The notes beneath the pieces were generated by a model. The model made no database searches and was not told where the DNA came from. It saw nothing but the letters and a program-made list of their open reading frames with translations. The position numbers and the translations under genes are program-made. Shown piece after piece: positions 21,890-31,990 of a DNA stretch of 64,000 bases (position 1 is the first letter of the stretch; each line of letters begins with the position of its first letter). Origin of the DNA: Ursus arctos (lineage: Eukaryota > Chordata > Mammalia > Carnivora > Ursidae); contig NW_026622897.1 in assembly GCF_023065955.2 (NCBI RefSeq), forward strand, positions 7,383,001 to 7,447,000, in the 5' to 3' direction.

Positions 21890-22165
21890 CAGTTCAAAAC
21901 CATGCACTCCACCTATTGTACCAAGTATTGGGTTTGCCTGTAGGAAGATCTGAATGACAAAGACCTGGTTACTCCCCTTCAAGAGCTCACAGGCTGGTGG
22001 TTGAGACAGGGGGTATAGGCACATCAATTACAATAACAGGACAGATGTGACTACACGGCTCTGTGAGGAGAGAGGACTGCAGCACTGACAGCAGACCTGG
22101 GGGGCGGGTCTCAGAAGATCTTACTGAGGAATGGGCATTTCTGCTGGGTCTTACAGATGAGTAGG
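21890..22165 (-). repeat. L2 LINE fragment, antisense
   Basis: 'gtaccaagtattgggtttg', 'ccccttcaagagctcacagg', 'gatcttactgaggaatgggc' and 'gctgggtcttacagatgag' follow antisense L2 order. Confidence 0.6.
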
Positions 22166-22309
22166 AGTGTGCCAGATGAGTGAGATGATCATTGTTGTTC
22201 ATTTTCCTTTTGAATTATTTATTTTTTTCTACTTGTATATAGTTCTTGAGATGTCTGGATCTTCTGATGCCATTGCTCATGAATTTATGTTTTTCTGTGT
22301 TTTCTTATT

Positions 22310-22485
22310 GTTCAGCCAGTGTCTCACATACAGAACACAGTTTTGTGTGTAAGTGTCAGTGTTACCATCTATAAAATGGGAACTACTAGAACCTATTTAA
22401 TAAAGTTGTTTTGAGGATCCAAAAAAATACGGTGTCTAAATGCTTAGCACTGTGTCTGTGTATGAGTTAGACTTGTGTTTGGCCA
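22310..22485 (+). repeat. MIR fragment
   Basis: 'accatctataaaatgggaac', 'gttgttttgaggatcc' and 'aatgcttagcactgtgtctg' are the sense MIR 3' two thirds. Confidence 0.7.
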
Positions 22486-22944
22486 CGTGTCCTAAAGCTC
22501 CAACTCTCTCGACTTCACCACGCTGGGGTTTGTTTTCCTGGGATATCAGGAAGTCCCGTGGGAAGCAGTGCAGGGCTGTTGTAGAGACTAGGATGGTGCC
22601 AGTGTCGCAGACTCCTGCGAACTTTCTGCTCTGCCTTTCTTTGCATATGGCTTTCTTTTTTATGCTTGTTAATTCATGATAACAAGATGGCCACTCCACC
22701 TCCAGCCTCATGTCCTATTCAGGAAGAAGGAAGAAGGAAAGGATAATGCCTTTATCAGGAAAGCCATAACTTGCCCAGAAATCTCTATGAGACTTCTGTT
22801 TATGTGTCACAGCCCAGAACTTTCCTCATTTCCTCAACAAGCCTCTCCTGATTGTAAAGGAATCTGAGAGGGCAGATATTTCAGGAGACAATTTTGGCGT
22901 CATAAGCAAGACCGATGTTCTCATAGTAAAGAGAAGGAGCATGA

Positions 22945-23189
22945 GGGGCGCCTGGGTGGCACAGCGGTTAAGTGTCTGCCTTCGGCTCAGGGCGTGATCC
23001 CGGCGTTACGGGATCGAGCCCCACATCAGGCTCCTCTGCTATGAGCCTGCTTCTTCCTCTCCCACTCCCCCTGCTTGTGTTCCCTCTCTCGCTGGCTGTC
23101 TCTATCTCTGTCAAATAAATAAATAAAATCTTTAAAAAAAATAAAATAAAAAAAAAATAAAACAACTGCTTTAAAAAAAAAAAAAAAAA
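22945..23189 (+). mobile_element. young Can-SINE with a compound A-rich tail
   Basis: Near-consensus head 'ggggcgcctgggtggcacag', B-box GATCGAGCC near 23011, full CT-rich spacer and (AAAT)3 before the tail. The tail has two A-rich blocks split by 'caactgcttt' (23164-23173). GAGAAGGAGCATGA (22931-22944) and GAGAAGGAACATGA (23190-23203) are a 14-bp TSD with one mismatch. The diagnostic bases resemble a bear/pinniped subfamily (from memory). Confidence 0.97.
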
Positions 23190-23284
23190 GAGAAGGAACA
23201 TGAATAGTAGCCAGCAGCCTCTGCTACATCTAGCACACAATAAACTCTCCACAGTTGGTATTAGTTGCAGAAGACACTCAGTGT

Positions 23285-25115
23285 TTGCTTGTTCAGTTGG
23301 ATTAAACCATCACGCTGCCTTTCTGGTCCAGGTCACCATAATCTCTTGTTATGGGGAGAGCCTCCTAACAGATCTCCCTGCCTCCATTCTTGCCTTTCTG
23401 CAGTCCATTTCCCACTAGGGGCCATGTGATATATTAAAAATGTAAGTTGACCTAAATGTAAGAGCTAAAGCTATAAAATTCCTAGAAGAAAGCATAGGGT
23501 TAAAGCTTCATGACATCGGATTTGGCAGTGATTTCTTGGATATGACAACAGGAGCATAGACAACAACAACAACAAAAAAAACCGACAACAGATAAGTTGG
23601 ACTACCATTAAAAACTCGTGCATTAAAGGGCATAACTGAGTAAAAGGCAATTACAGAATGGGAGAAACTATTTGCAAGTGATATATTTGATAAGGAGTTA
23701 ATATCCAGAACATATAAAGATCTCCTGTAAGTCAACAACCAAAAACCAAACAACCCGATTGAAAAATGAGCAAAAGATTTGAAAAGATATATCTCCAAAG
23801 ATGATACACAAATGGCCAACAAGCACATAAAAAGCTGCCCAGCATCATTAAACATTAGGGAAATGCAAAGGAAAAGCACAACATGATATCACCTTACATC
23901 TATTAGGATGAATGTGAAAAACAGCCAATGACAAGTGTCATGAGGATGTGGAGAGATTGGAACCCATATGCGCTGTTGGTGGGAATGTAAAATCATGCTG
24001 CCACCATGAGAAACAGTATGGAAGTCCTTAAAAATTAGAAATATAATTACCTATGATCTAGCAATTCCACTTCTGAGTATATACCCCAAAGAGTTGAAAG
24101 CAGGGTCTTGAAGAGATATCTGTACACCCATGTTCATTGCAGCAGTATTCACAATAGCTAAAAGGTGGAAGCAACTCAAGTGTCCGTCAGCAGATGAATA
24201 TACAAAGTATGGTATAGACATACAATGGAATATTATCCAGCCTTAGAAAGGAGGGAAATTCTGACACAAACTCAAGCTACAACATGGGTGAACCTTGAAG
24301 ACATTATGCTAGGTGGTAAGTCAGTCACAAAAGGACAAATGTTGTATGAGTCTACTTATATGAGAGATCTAATATAGTCGAATTCATAGAGACAGGAAGT
24401 AGAACGGTGGTTCCCAGGGGCAGAGGGAGGGGGACATGAAGAGTGGTTTAGTGGGTCTAGTTTCAGTTCTGTGATATGAAAAAGTTCCAGAGATTGGTTG
24501 CACAACAATTGTACACTTAAAAATTAAGATGGTAAATTTTGTGTTATGTGTATTTTACCATAAAAAAGTAAGTCAGATCACATCATTCTCATGTAGAATC
24601 TTCTAATAGCTTCTCATTGCACCAAAATAAATCCAAATGACCCCTTATGAGCTGTCGGCCCCCCTGATTTGTCAATTGCCCACCGCCCTGACCTCATATG
24701 ATAGCACTGTCCTTATTTGTAATGTTCCAGTGTCACTGATCTTCTCATCTACTAGACCTGCTGAACTCTTTCCTGCCATAAGGCTTTTGCTTTGGTTTTC
24801 TCTTTGCTTGGAATTTTCTTCCCTGTTTTCACATAGTTGGCTCCTTCTTACCATCCAGATGTAAGGTCAAATATTGCCTCTTCAAAGAGATTCTTCCCTA
24901 ACCCTCTCTAAGGGAGCCCTCTGTCACACCTTGGTCACCTTCTATTGTATTGCCTCATTTAATTTTTTCACAGCACTTTCACTATGTGAAATTAACTAAT
25001 TTGTTTATGACTTTGTTCAGCAGCATCTAAGCTGGATGAGAGCAGAAACTTTGGTGTGCTAATGTATTCTCAAGGTTGACACATATAAGCCCTGAATAAA
25101 TATTAGTTAAACGAA
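23285..25115 (+). mobile_element. L2 LINE split by an L1
   Basis: Sense L2 runs from 'cctcctaacagatctccctg' (23363) to 'gtgatatattaaaaatgtaa' (about 23447), and resumes at 24561 with 'gtaagtcagatcacatcatt', exactly the next L2 block. It continues through 'tgcttggaattttcttccc' (24806) and 'gattcttccctaacc' (24890) to the 3' end 'ccctgaataaatattag' (25090). ORF decayed. Confidence 0.82.
23448..24560 (+). mobile_element. L1 LINE, 5'-truncated, inserted in L2
   Basis: Sense L1 with the last part of ORF2 followed by the 3' UTR. Landmarks: 'gatttcttggatatgacaa' (23531), 'catatgcgctgttggtggg' (23967), 'gtatataccccaaagagtt' (24078), 'ccatgttcattgcagcag' (24128), 'ggtggttcccaggggcag' (24404), ending near 'tattttaccataaaa'. 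ORF2 carries stops. TAAAAATGTAAGT (23435-23447) and TAAAAAAGTAAGT (24561-24573) are the TSD, one mismatch in 13. Confidence 0.92.
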
Positions 25116-25124
25116 TAATTGAAT

Positions 25125-25215
25125 TCAGCTAATATTTATTGGGTTCTCATTATGTTCCAGGCAATGTACGAGGCACCAAGCATAAACAGACATCATGTGA
25201 CCAACTGCATAATGA
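25125..25215 (-). repeat. L2 3' end fragment, antisense
   Basis: 'gctaatatttattgggttct' and 'ttatgttccaggcaatgtac' are the antisense L2 terminus. It lies tail to tail with the preceding sense L2. Confidence 0.65.
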
Positions 25216-26700
25216 TCTAGTAATAGACTGTAGCCTTTTCCAAGACTGGAATCTAAAGGCCCATCACCTGTAGAGGACCTGCCTTAGAGGGGAAACAGAC
25301 CTGAGTGATGTAGGGAGACCCTGCTGGCTCCATTGAGCCCCTGCATCAAGCTTTATTCGTGGTTAGCGGACTCTTAGATTTTTTAATTGCATGAGCCTGT
25401 GGGTTCTCTTGTGTGCTTATGCCAGTTTGATCTGCCTCTCTACCCCTTGCAAACCAAGGAGTCCTAACCCATAAATATGCAACACAGTTGCAAAGAGCCA
25501 TGGACTCTTCATGCGTTGTGGATGGACATGGACATATGTAAGGAGATGGAGACAATTTGATTTTCCAGTTCCTCCTAGGAAAGCCATAGCATTTATTTGA
25601 GAGGGAGAGAACCGAGACAGCTGGGTATAAGTCAAATTTCTCTACGTGTGAAAGGAAAGAATTCTCTTATTAATCCAGTGGGAGAAGGAGGAGGAAAAAG
25701 AAAGGAGGGAAGAGGTGAGGTAGGAGGGCATGAGATGCCATTAATCCCCAAATCATTAGTGAAGTCCTCAGACCTTCACAGTGCTTGCGTGCAGGTGGAT
25801 TTGTATGTGTGGGGGTCAGGGAGACGTAGTGCTGGGGCTGTATTCTGTGCCTGGATGGACAGGATATGGAACTGAGACAGTACAGATGGAAAGGCAGAGT
25901 AAGGCCTGGGAAAGGATGTCCCTGAAGTCATAGAAAATGGGGAGGAGGCTCTGGATTCTCCCCAGGCTGTGGATTTGGGCTCAACTCCTGTTGCTCCAGA
26001 TCTTTTAAGAACAAGGGGCCTAAGATGATATCTGGTCTGTATAGATGTTTTTTGCTTCTATTAAATATTCTCAGTACGCTACATTTCATTCATGTGCTAA
26101 CATGAATAAATAGTTTTGCATATACATATTAGAGTCTTTGGCTTTATATATAATTTTTTAAAAATCTTACACAGAACTTTTCTTCCAAAGCCTTTCAGGC
26201 TCTTTTAGAAGTTTCAGTGTATTTTATACATTTCAACCTATTTTAGAAGCTCCATCCTTATGTTCTGTAATTGTCATGGGGTTGCTATGATCATCCCACT
26301 TTGAATGCTTTACAGGAATTTGTTTTTCTTCTAAAAACATGGCCCAGGGCCAGAACCTGATTATAGATATCTGAGTCAGTGGTCAGTGTCAACTCCAGAA
26401 AGAAATGTTATGAATTTCCAACATATTGTATAATCCAGCCTTTCTGAAATGACTGATGCTATTTTAAAAGAAAGAAGTAATCACAGTGCATGCTGTGCTC
26501 AGTGGCTTGTCACCATTGTGGATCAGAAGGCAGACACTGGCCAGATCTTGTACCTGGGACCTAGTCAAACAGGATGTGAGCACAGAGTTGCTGTCCTTCG
26601 TGCGGAGAGGCTCATGGCTCTTGGACTGGAGGTTGGCGGTGCCTAGGGATGCAGGTGGTAGTGGGTTCACATTCTCCTCATTCAGTCCTTTGGCATTTAC
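25216..26700. other. unassigned stretch
   Basis: About 1.5 kb with no recognised repeat. 25670-25730 is a G/A-rich (GGAGGAA-like) purine patch. Open frames up to 100 codons lack motifs. Confidence 0.4.
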
Positions 26701-26704
26701 TGTG

Positions 26705-27190
26705 TGCTATAGAGCAGAAAGAGACGGAGGCAGCGGCGAGCAGTTAAAGACACGGGCTTTGGGGGCGCCTGGGTGGCTCAGTCGTTAAGCGTCTGCCTTC
26801 GGCTCAGGGTGTGATCCCAGTGTTCTGGGATCGAGCCCCACGTCGGGCTCTTCCGCTGGGAGCCTGCTTCCTCTCCCACTCCCCCTGCTTGTGTTCCCTC
26901 TCTCGCTGGCTGTCTCTCTCTGTCAAATAAATAAATAAAATCTTAAAAAAAAAAAAAAAAGACACGGGCTTTGGTTCAGTCCTAGTTTCCTCTACTTTAA
27001 GCCTCTTTCCTCTTGAAGCCTCAGATTCTTCATCTGTACAATGGCGATAATTAACACCTATTTTGCAGAATTGTTGTAAAGATAAAGTGCAGATAATATA
27101 CAAAGCATTTAGCCTGGGGTTAGTACGTAGATGCCTCTCAACAAGGGAAGCTAGTATGTGTTACTACTGTTATCAGTGCATCAATGAAAT
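26705..27190 (+). repeat. MIR SINE split by a Can-SINE
   Basis: The MIR head 'cagttaaagacacgggctttg' ends at 26762 and resumes at 26975 with 'ttcagtcctagtttcc', 'cctcagattcttcatctgta', 'caatggcgataattaaca' and 'agcatttagcctgggg'. The Can-SINE between is a later arrival. Confidence 0.78.
26763..26960 (+). mobile_element. young Can-SINE with perfect TSD
   Basis: Nearly consensus: 'cgcctgggtggctcagtcg', A box 26774-26784, B box GATCGAGCC 26829-26837, CT-rich spacer, (AAAT)3 and an unbroken A16 tail. GACACGGGCTTTGG at 26749-26762 is repeated exactly at 26961-26974. A perfect TSD and a clean A tail indicate a recent insertion, possibly lineage-specific or polymorphic. Confidence 0.98.
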
Positions 27191-27544
27191 TATTCAGTGG
27201 TGTGAAGAAGCAAACATATGGAAATAATAAGAGGGCGCAGTAAAAAACATGTGACAGAAACATCTACACAAAAACTATTTGCATCATGGAGACTATGTAA
27301 ATGTTTTGATTTTTATGTCACTGCTACATCTAGAGTGATTCAGCTATCTCGTAGGTAAAATTAAAAGTATTAGAAAAATCAAATTCTCCCAATTCCTTAG
27401 TTAAGCTCTGACAGATCAACATGAAATGGGTATGTCAATATGCTAACCCAGCATGATTTGATACTTCACCCCTCCACTTGTCACCTGCACTCCCCCTGCG
27501 CCACATCTCCCACCCTCCCCTTCTCTCTGCCTCATGGGAGGTGG

Positions 27545-27960
27545 TATATAATGTTGGGATTGATAGTATGGGCTTTCCAGTTAGGAAGACCATAGGTGAT
27601 TGCTAAACTTTCTGAATCTTTTTCATCATTAAAAATGGGATACTCCAGGGGTGCCTGGATGGCCAGTTGGTAAGCAGCCTACTGTTGGTTTCAGCTCAGG
27701 TCATGATCTCAGGGTGGTAAGATTGAGCCTGTGTCAGGCTCTGTGCTCCTTATGGAATCTGCTTGAGATTCTCGCTCCCTCTGCCCCTCCTCTCCACTCT
27801 CCCTCTCTCTAAAGTAAAGAAATAAATCTTTTTTAAAAAATGGGATACTTCAGCTCACAGTGTTGTAGGAATTTAGTGCAAAAATGCCTCAAGTTCTTGG
27901 TGAAGGGTCTACTATGTGCAAGGTAGTTAATAGATGGTTATTATTTTCTCAATGATTGAA
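27545..27960 (+). repeat. MIR SINE split by a Can-SINE
   Basis: Left part 'gatagtatgggctttccag' and 'ctgaatctttttcatcatt'. It resumes after 27836 with 'gggatacttcagctcacag', 'gtgttgtaggaatttagtgc' and 'gtgcaaggtagttaatagat'. Together these make one sense MIR. Confidence 0.7.
27649..27835 (+). mobile_element. Can-SINE
   Basis: Head 'ggtgcctggatggccag', body with 'tttcagctcaggtcatgatc', CT-rich spacer and AAATAAATC before a short A tail. AAAAATGGGATACTCCAG (27631-27648) and AAAAATGGGATACTTCAG (27836-27853) are an 18-bp TSD with one mismatch. More diverged than the 26763 copy. Confidence 0.96.
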
Positions 27961-28030
27961 AATTTTTTGCTGCATGTTGATGATTGGCAATGTCCTAACC
28001 TTTCTGTTGGCTTATTAAATAATGTACTCA

Positions 28031-28221
28031 GGGGCACCTGGATGGCTCAGTCAGTTTAGCTTCTGCCTTTGGCTTAGGTCCTGATCCCAGAGTCCTGGGA
28101 TTGAGGCGGGGTTTGGACTCCTTGCTTAGCAGAGAGTTTGCTTCTCCCTCTCCCTTGGCCCCTCCCCCTGCTCATGCTCGCTCTCTCTCAAATAAATAAG
28201 TAAAATCTTTAAAAAATAAAC
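28031..28221 (+). mobile_element. Can-SINE
   Basis: Head 'gggcacctggatggctcag', B-box region 'gggattgagg' (decayed), spacer and AAATAAATAAG tail. AAATAATGTACTCA (28017-28030) and AAATAAAGTACTCA (28222-28235) form a 14-bp TSD with one mismatch. Third co-oriented SINE in 1.5 kb. Confidence 0.96.
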
Positions 28222-28309
28222 AAATAAAGTACTCAAAATTCTTGAAAGTATTGCTGTTATCATGCAGTTTATAAACTACAGATGTTCACAAATTGGACGT
28301 TGGTTAGAT

Positions 28310-28838
28310 CGGCATTTCTCAAAACATAGTCCAGGGATTCCTGGGGGTCCCAAAGACTCTTTTAGCAAGGTCCCCAAGATACTTTTATGGGATCCATAAG
28401 ATTACATTCTCTTCCTAATAGTACTATGACATCATTTGTCCTCTTTACTCTCATTCTGTCACCAGTGTTTTAGAGGCTATGCAATGTGTTATATCACCAG
28501 GAGATTGAATGGAGAAGTAGGTATGGGAAATCAGCTGTCTTCTTTTAAGGCAGACTTTAGAGACATTTGCAAAAATGTATAATAATGTTATTCTTCTCAT
28601 TATAAGTTTTTTGTTTTGGAAAGATAGTTATTTTTCATAAGAGTGTTATTTGAGTTAACATATAGTTGGTTTATTACTGGGATCTTAAAATGAATTAGTA
28701 AAATATTTTAAAATATCTCATAATTCTGATATGGTAAATATTGATAGTTACAGCCCACATAATCAAAAACTCTTTGGAGTCCTCAGTAATTTTTAAGAGC
28801 ATAAAGAGTCCTGAGTCCGAAATGTGTGAAAATCACTG
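28310..28838. mobile_element. hAT-Charlie-like DNA transposon, about 529 bp
   Basis: The left end 'cggcatttctcaaaacat' and the right end (reverse of 'cagtgattttcacaca') fit CAGTGGTTCTCAAA-type inverted repeats. Inside are 'attcctgggggtcccaaag' (28337), 'gactcttttagc', 'gaatgaagaag'-like and 'ctcagtaatttttaagagc' (28783), all typical of a Charlie MITE. The expected 8-bp TSD is not clear, consistent with age. No transposase. Confidence 0.68.
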
Positions 28839-28854
28839 GATTTGGTGCATCATG

Positions 28855-29060
28855 GGCCAATATGGAATATTGAAATATTCCATATGGAATATTATACAGT
28901 CATCAAAAACACCACAGAAATGTATTTGTTAAGGAAAAATATTCATAATATATTAAGTGGCAAAAGGTTACAAAATGGTGTGCTATGTTACCCTATTCTT
29001 GTTTAAATACGTATATGCATATGAATAAAAGATGATTCTAACTCTTTCTGTTTGTTTTGC
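28855..29060 (+). mobile_element. old L1 3' UTR fragment with local palindrome
   Basis: 'ggaatattatacagtcatca' (28886), 'atatattaagtggcaaaagg' (28948) and 'tgtgctatgttaccc' follow the sense 3' region of old L1M elements. The first part contains a perfect 11-bp palindrome and a third copy of the same word (28861-28893). Confidence 0.6.
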
Positions 29061-29471
29061 TAGTCGACATTTTCTGTCTCTTCTGCATAGTTAGCATGGA
29101 TTGCTTTAGTAATAAGAAAAAGAAAATTGATTTTGAAGAAAATTCAATTTACTAAAGCATTCATGGTTGCCTTATAGCAAATAGTCATGACCAAAGATGC
29201 ATATTTCTTCCATTATCTGACTATAGTAGAACAAACGGTTTGAAAACAGTACAAGCTAAATTCTAGGAAATTCTACATTTTCTTGGGATGATGATTTGCA
29301 GTGTTTTGAAATAACAGATAATAGTGTTCACCTAAAATGACCCGGAAACTTGACAAGCATTAAAAAATGGACTGAAGCAGTTTTTAATGTTCTGGAAATA
29401 CACAGCATTATGAAGTTGGAACAAGTTGTTCACAGATGAGTTTCATGTACTGTTCTGGGGCTTTATCTATC
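29061..29471. other. unassigned AT-rich stretch
   Basis: No recognised repeat or gene. It contains an imperfect inverted repeat, 'ttgctttagtaa' at 29102 and 'ttactaaagca' at 29148. Confidence 0.4.
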
Positions 29472-29480
29472 TCTTTCTTT

Positions 29481-29528
<48 letters not shown>

Positions 29529-29535
29529 TTTTTTT
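29472..29535. repeat. (TTTC)n microsatellite
   Basis: A pyrimidine-only tract with about 13 uninterrupted TTTC units followed by a T run. It is the opposite-strand equivalent of the (AAAG)n at 21.45 kb. Confidence 0.97.
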
Positions 29536-29539
29536 GCAC

Positions 29540-30089
29540 TTCATACTACAAATGGCAACTTGTATTATTCTCTAATGATATCACGTGTCTCCATTTTGTC
29601 ACCAGGATGAGATTGTGTTGTCTTTCAGAGAAAGAGATTGAAATATTTCATCTTTCTTTCAGACTTATTGTCCAACTAATTCATTCTTATTTCACATGAA
29701 AACCCCAAAATTTCTTTATTACTATCTTACAAGTGTGGAAGGAGCTGGAGAATTCTTAACATCAAAATGTTTAGTTATTCCTGCAGCTTAAGAAACAAAA
29801 CTAAGATTCTCTTCTGCAATCAGATATAGATGTTTATTACTTAAAGACAAAACAAAACAAAATGTTCTCACTGATTTAGTGGCTGACAAGATCTCCCACT
29901 CTCTGGTGCTAATTGCCTTATTTATGTCTGTTTTTTCCATTTGAAACAGAAGCACATGCATGACCCGACTGAAGGATGGCTGATTTTCTGTATCAGCTGC
30001 CATGCTGTGATGACTTCTAGAAGAGAGGGGAGTGAGACAGGAGGCTGCTGGACTATCTCCAACAGGTACAGCCCATGCTCCAACGTAAC
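29540..30089. other. unassigned stretch
   Basis: No recognised repeat. The minus-strand ORF at 29788-30312 (174 codons), the longest in the window, starts in probable L2 DNA and has no domain I recognise. Confidence 0.4.
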
Positions 30090-30350
30090 AATGGCAGGGG
30101 ACATGAGAGGTGAGGCCAGTTTCCAAGTCTGGATTGAGTTTTTTTGGTTGTAAAAACAGAGTTTGTTGATGGCTTGGTTTGAGGAAAAAGGAGCATTTGA
30201 GGGTGAAGCAAAGATTTCTGGCTTGGGGACAGGAGATTGGAAAGGCAATCCACAGAGTCAGTGACAGAAGGCCTAGTGAGGAGCTGGGTATAATGGATTC
30301 AGTTAAAGACACATTGAATGTGAGTTCAGTGTGAGACTTCTGTGGTATGT
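30090..30350 (-). repeat. probable L2 internal fragment, antisense
   Basis: 'ggggacaggagattgg', 'gataatgg'-like text and 'gacacattgaatgtgagttc' resemble the antisense of the L2 block that reads 'aactcaacatgtcc' in sense. Diverged. Confidence 0.4.
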
Positions 30351-30834
30351 GAGTAGCTCACTTCTTGAGTTTTCTCACCATCAGTGGCTACTATCCTTCT
30401 CCAGGCTTTCCCCCATGCTCCTCCCTGAGGGAGATATGTTCTACATATCTCTGATCCTAGTGTCCCTTGAATTCATTTATTTACTTGGCTTGAGTGTCTA
30501 CTTTCTTCACCTACAAAACCTATTAGAAAGGTTCCTAATTATCTCCAGGTTCTTCCTATGGACATTATCTTGGAAATAATATTAGAACATCTGTTTTTCC
30601 AACTCAGTGTGTGATTGGAATATATTTTATTTACATCTTTAGATTGTGCTGAGATTAGACCGCCTTGAAGGCAGGAAAACTCTCTCCTGACAATGTTTGA
30701 AAGTCTTGAAAGCAAATGGAATCGTATTCCAAATGGACGGAGCATTGTATGGATCTTGAGAACCTGGGGCATGAGGATAAACTCGTGTTGTGATGGGCAG
30801 ATCCCCAGAGTGAGGCTCTGAATAATCTGATTTA
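30351..30834. other. unassigned stretch
   Basis: No recognised repeat or gene. Short ORFs only. Confidence 0.4.
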
Positions 30835-30950
30835 CTGCAGTTTCTCTGCTCCTCATTAGTTGTGTAAATCACTTAATCTTTTCAGGCCTCAGTTCACTCA
30901 ATTATAAAATTAAGGACCAAGATAATCACAAAAAAACCAAAATGATGCTT
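30835..30950 (+). repeat. MIR fragment
   Basis: 'agttgtgtaaatcacttaat' and 'caggcctcagttcactcaat' are the sense MIR core. Confidence 0.6.
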
Positions 30951-30954
30951 ATAA

Positions 30955-31200
30955 TAATCATCATAGTTAGTATGTGTATGGGTTACTTACTACATGATAG
31001 GTATGGTGCTAAGCATATACATTATCTCACTTTTTTATCAGCAATCCTTTGAGGTGGGTGCTATTTTCACTCCCAATTTACAGTCATGAAAACTGAGGCT
31101 CAGAGAATTTAACAAGCTGCCCAGGTTCAAAAGCTAGAAAACGGTGCATTTGAATTCAAATCTAGATCTATCAAACTCCCAAGCCTTTGCCCTTCCACTG
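30955..31200 (-). repeat. MIR SINE, antisense, near full length
   Basis: 'ggtatggtgctaagcatata', 'cattatctcact', 'ggtgggtgctattttcac', 'gaaaactgaggctcagagaa' and 'gctgcccaggttcaaaagct' are in the right antisense order. Confidence 0.82.
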
Positions 31201-31784
31201 GAGCACTATTTCTCAAGGTCCCTACCACTTCTTTCTGACATTTTCAAATTTGAAACAACAACAACAAAATTATAGTGAACAGGACCATGGTGATTTGTTC
31301 TCCCCTTGCCAAAATCAAATAAGACTGCTGGAGAGCCAAAAAGTCTTTAAAAATGTGAACAAGGCCAATTTTTTATTTTAAGTGATCCTCTAACATGTGG
31401 AAGCCTAGTCCTGTACCAAGGGGAAGATGGGCACCACTCACATTCTTGTTAGCACCAAGGGCAGGCCAGGAATTGCAAAGGTGTTTACCAGGCTCTGTAT
31501 GGTGGTAAGCCACCACTGTCCCTGCCTCCAGTTAGAGCTTCATGATTCATACAGAAGAAAGCATTGTGGACATGATGTAGACATCACAGCCCTGTTGGGA
31601 AGCTTGGGTGGGGGCACTGATGACTGAGAACTGTTGCCTTGGGAACATTGCTAAAGTGAGTCTAAGATATTGCCTGTAGTTAGTTGTTGGATGTTAGTTA
31701 ATGACACCTGCCGGGGCAGAAGAGCTTAATGTCTGTGTCAAATCAGTAAAATTAGAAAACTCTAACACCCTCCCCCTCAATTAA
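31201..31784. other. unassigned stretch
   Basis: No recognised repeat. An (ACA)n-like patch at 31255-31266. Confidence 0.4.
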
Positions 31785-31990
31785 TTCAATCCCTAAGAAC
31801 CTCCTAGGGGCCAGTCACAGTGCTAGGTATTGAGGACGCAAAGCTGCACTAGACACTGAGTGTACCCTCGGGAGCTGTGAGGAGGAGACAGACACACCAA
31901 AAATACAGCTCTGCTGGGGGAAGCACAGTGCACTGAGCACACAGAGTGGGCTGAACCTAAAATAATTTCAAGGAGGAGTTAAGTTTATGG
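31785..31990 (-). repeat. L2 fragment, antisense
   Basis: 'gccagtcacagtgctagg', 'gaggacgcaaagctgc' and 'ggagacagacacaccaaaaa' follow antisense L2. Confidence 0.55.

Noticed and set aside
22968..23252. 94-codon minus-strand ORF with a phenylalanine-rich run
   Set aside because: It is the reverse strand of a Can-SINE and its A tail.
26774..26837. Pol III A and B boxes resembling a tRNA gene
   Set aside because: They belong to the tRNA-Lys-derived head of a Can-SINE. There is no full cloverleaf or functional tRNA 3' end. The same applies to the other SINE heads.
29788..30312. 174-codon minus-strand ORF, the longest in the window
   Set aside because: No domain, low-complexity S/L/T-rich translation, overlapped by other frames, and its 5' part lies in probable antisense L2. 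A length like this is expected by chance in 64 kb.
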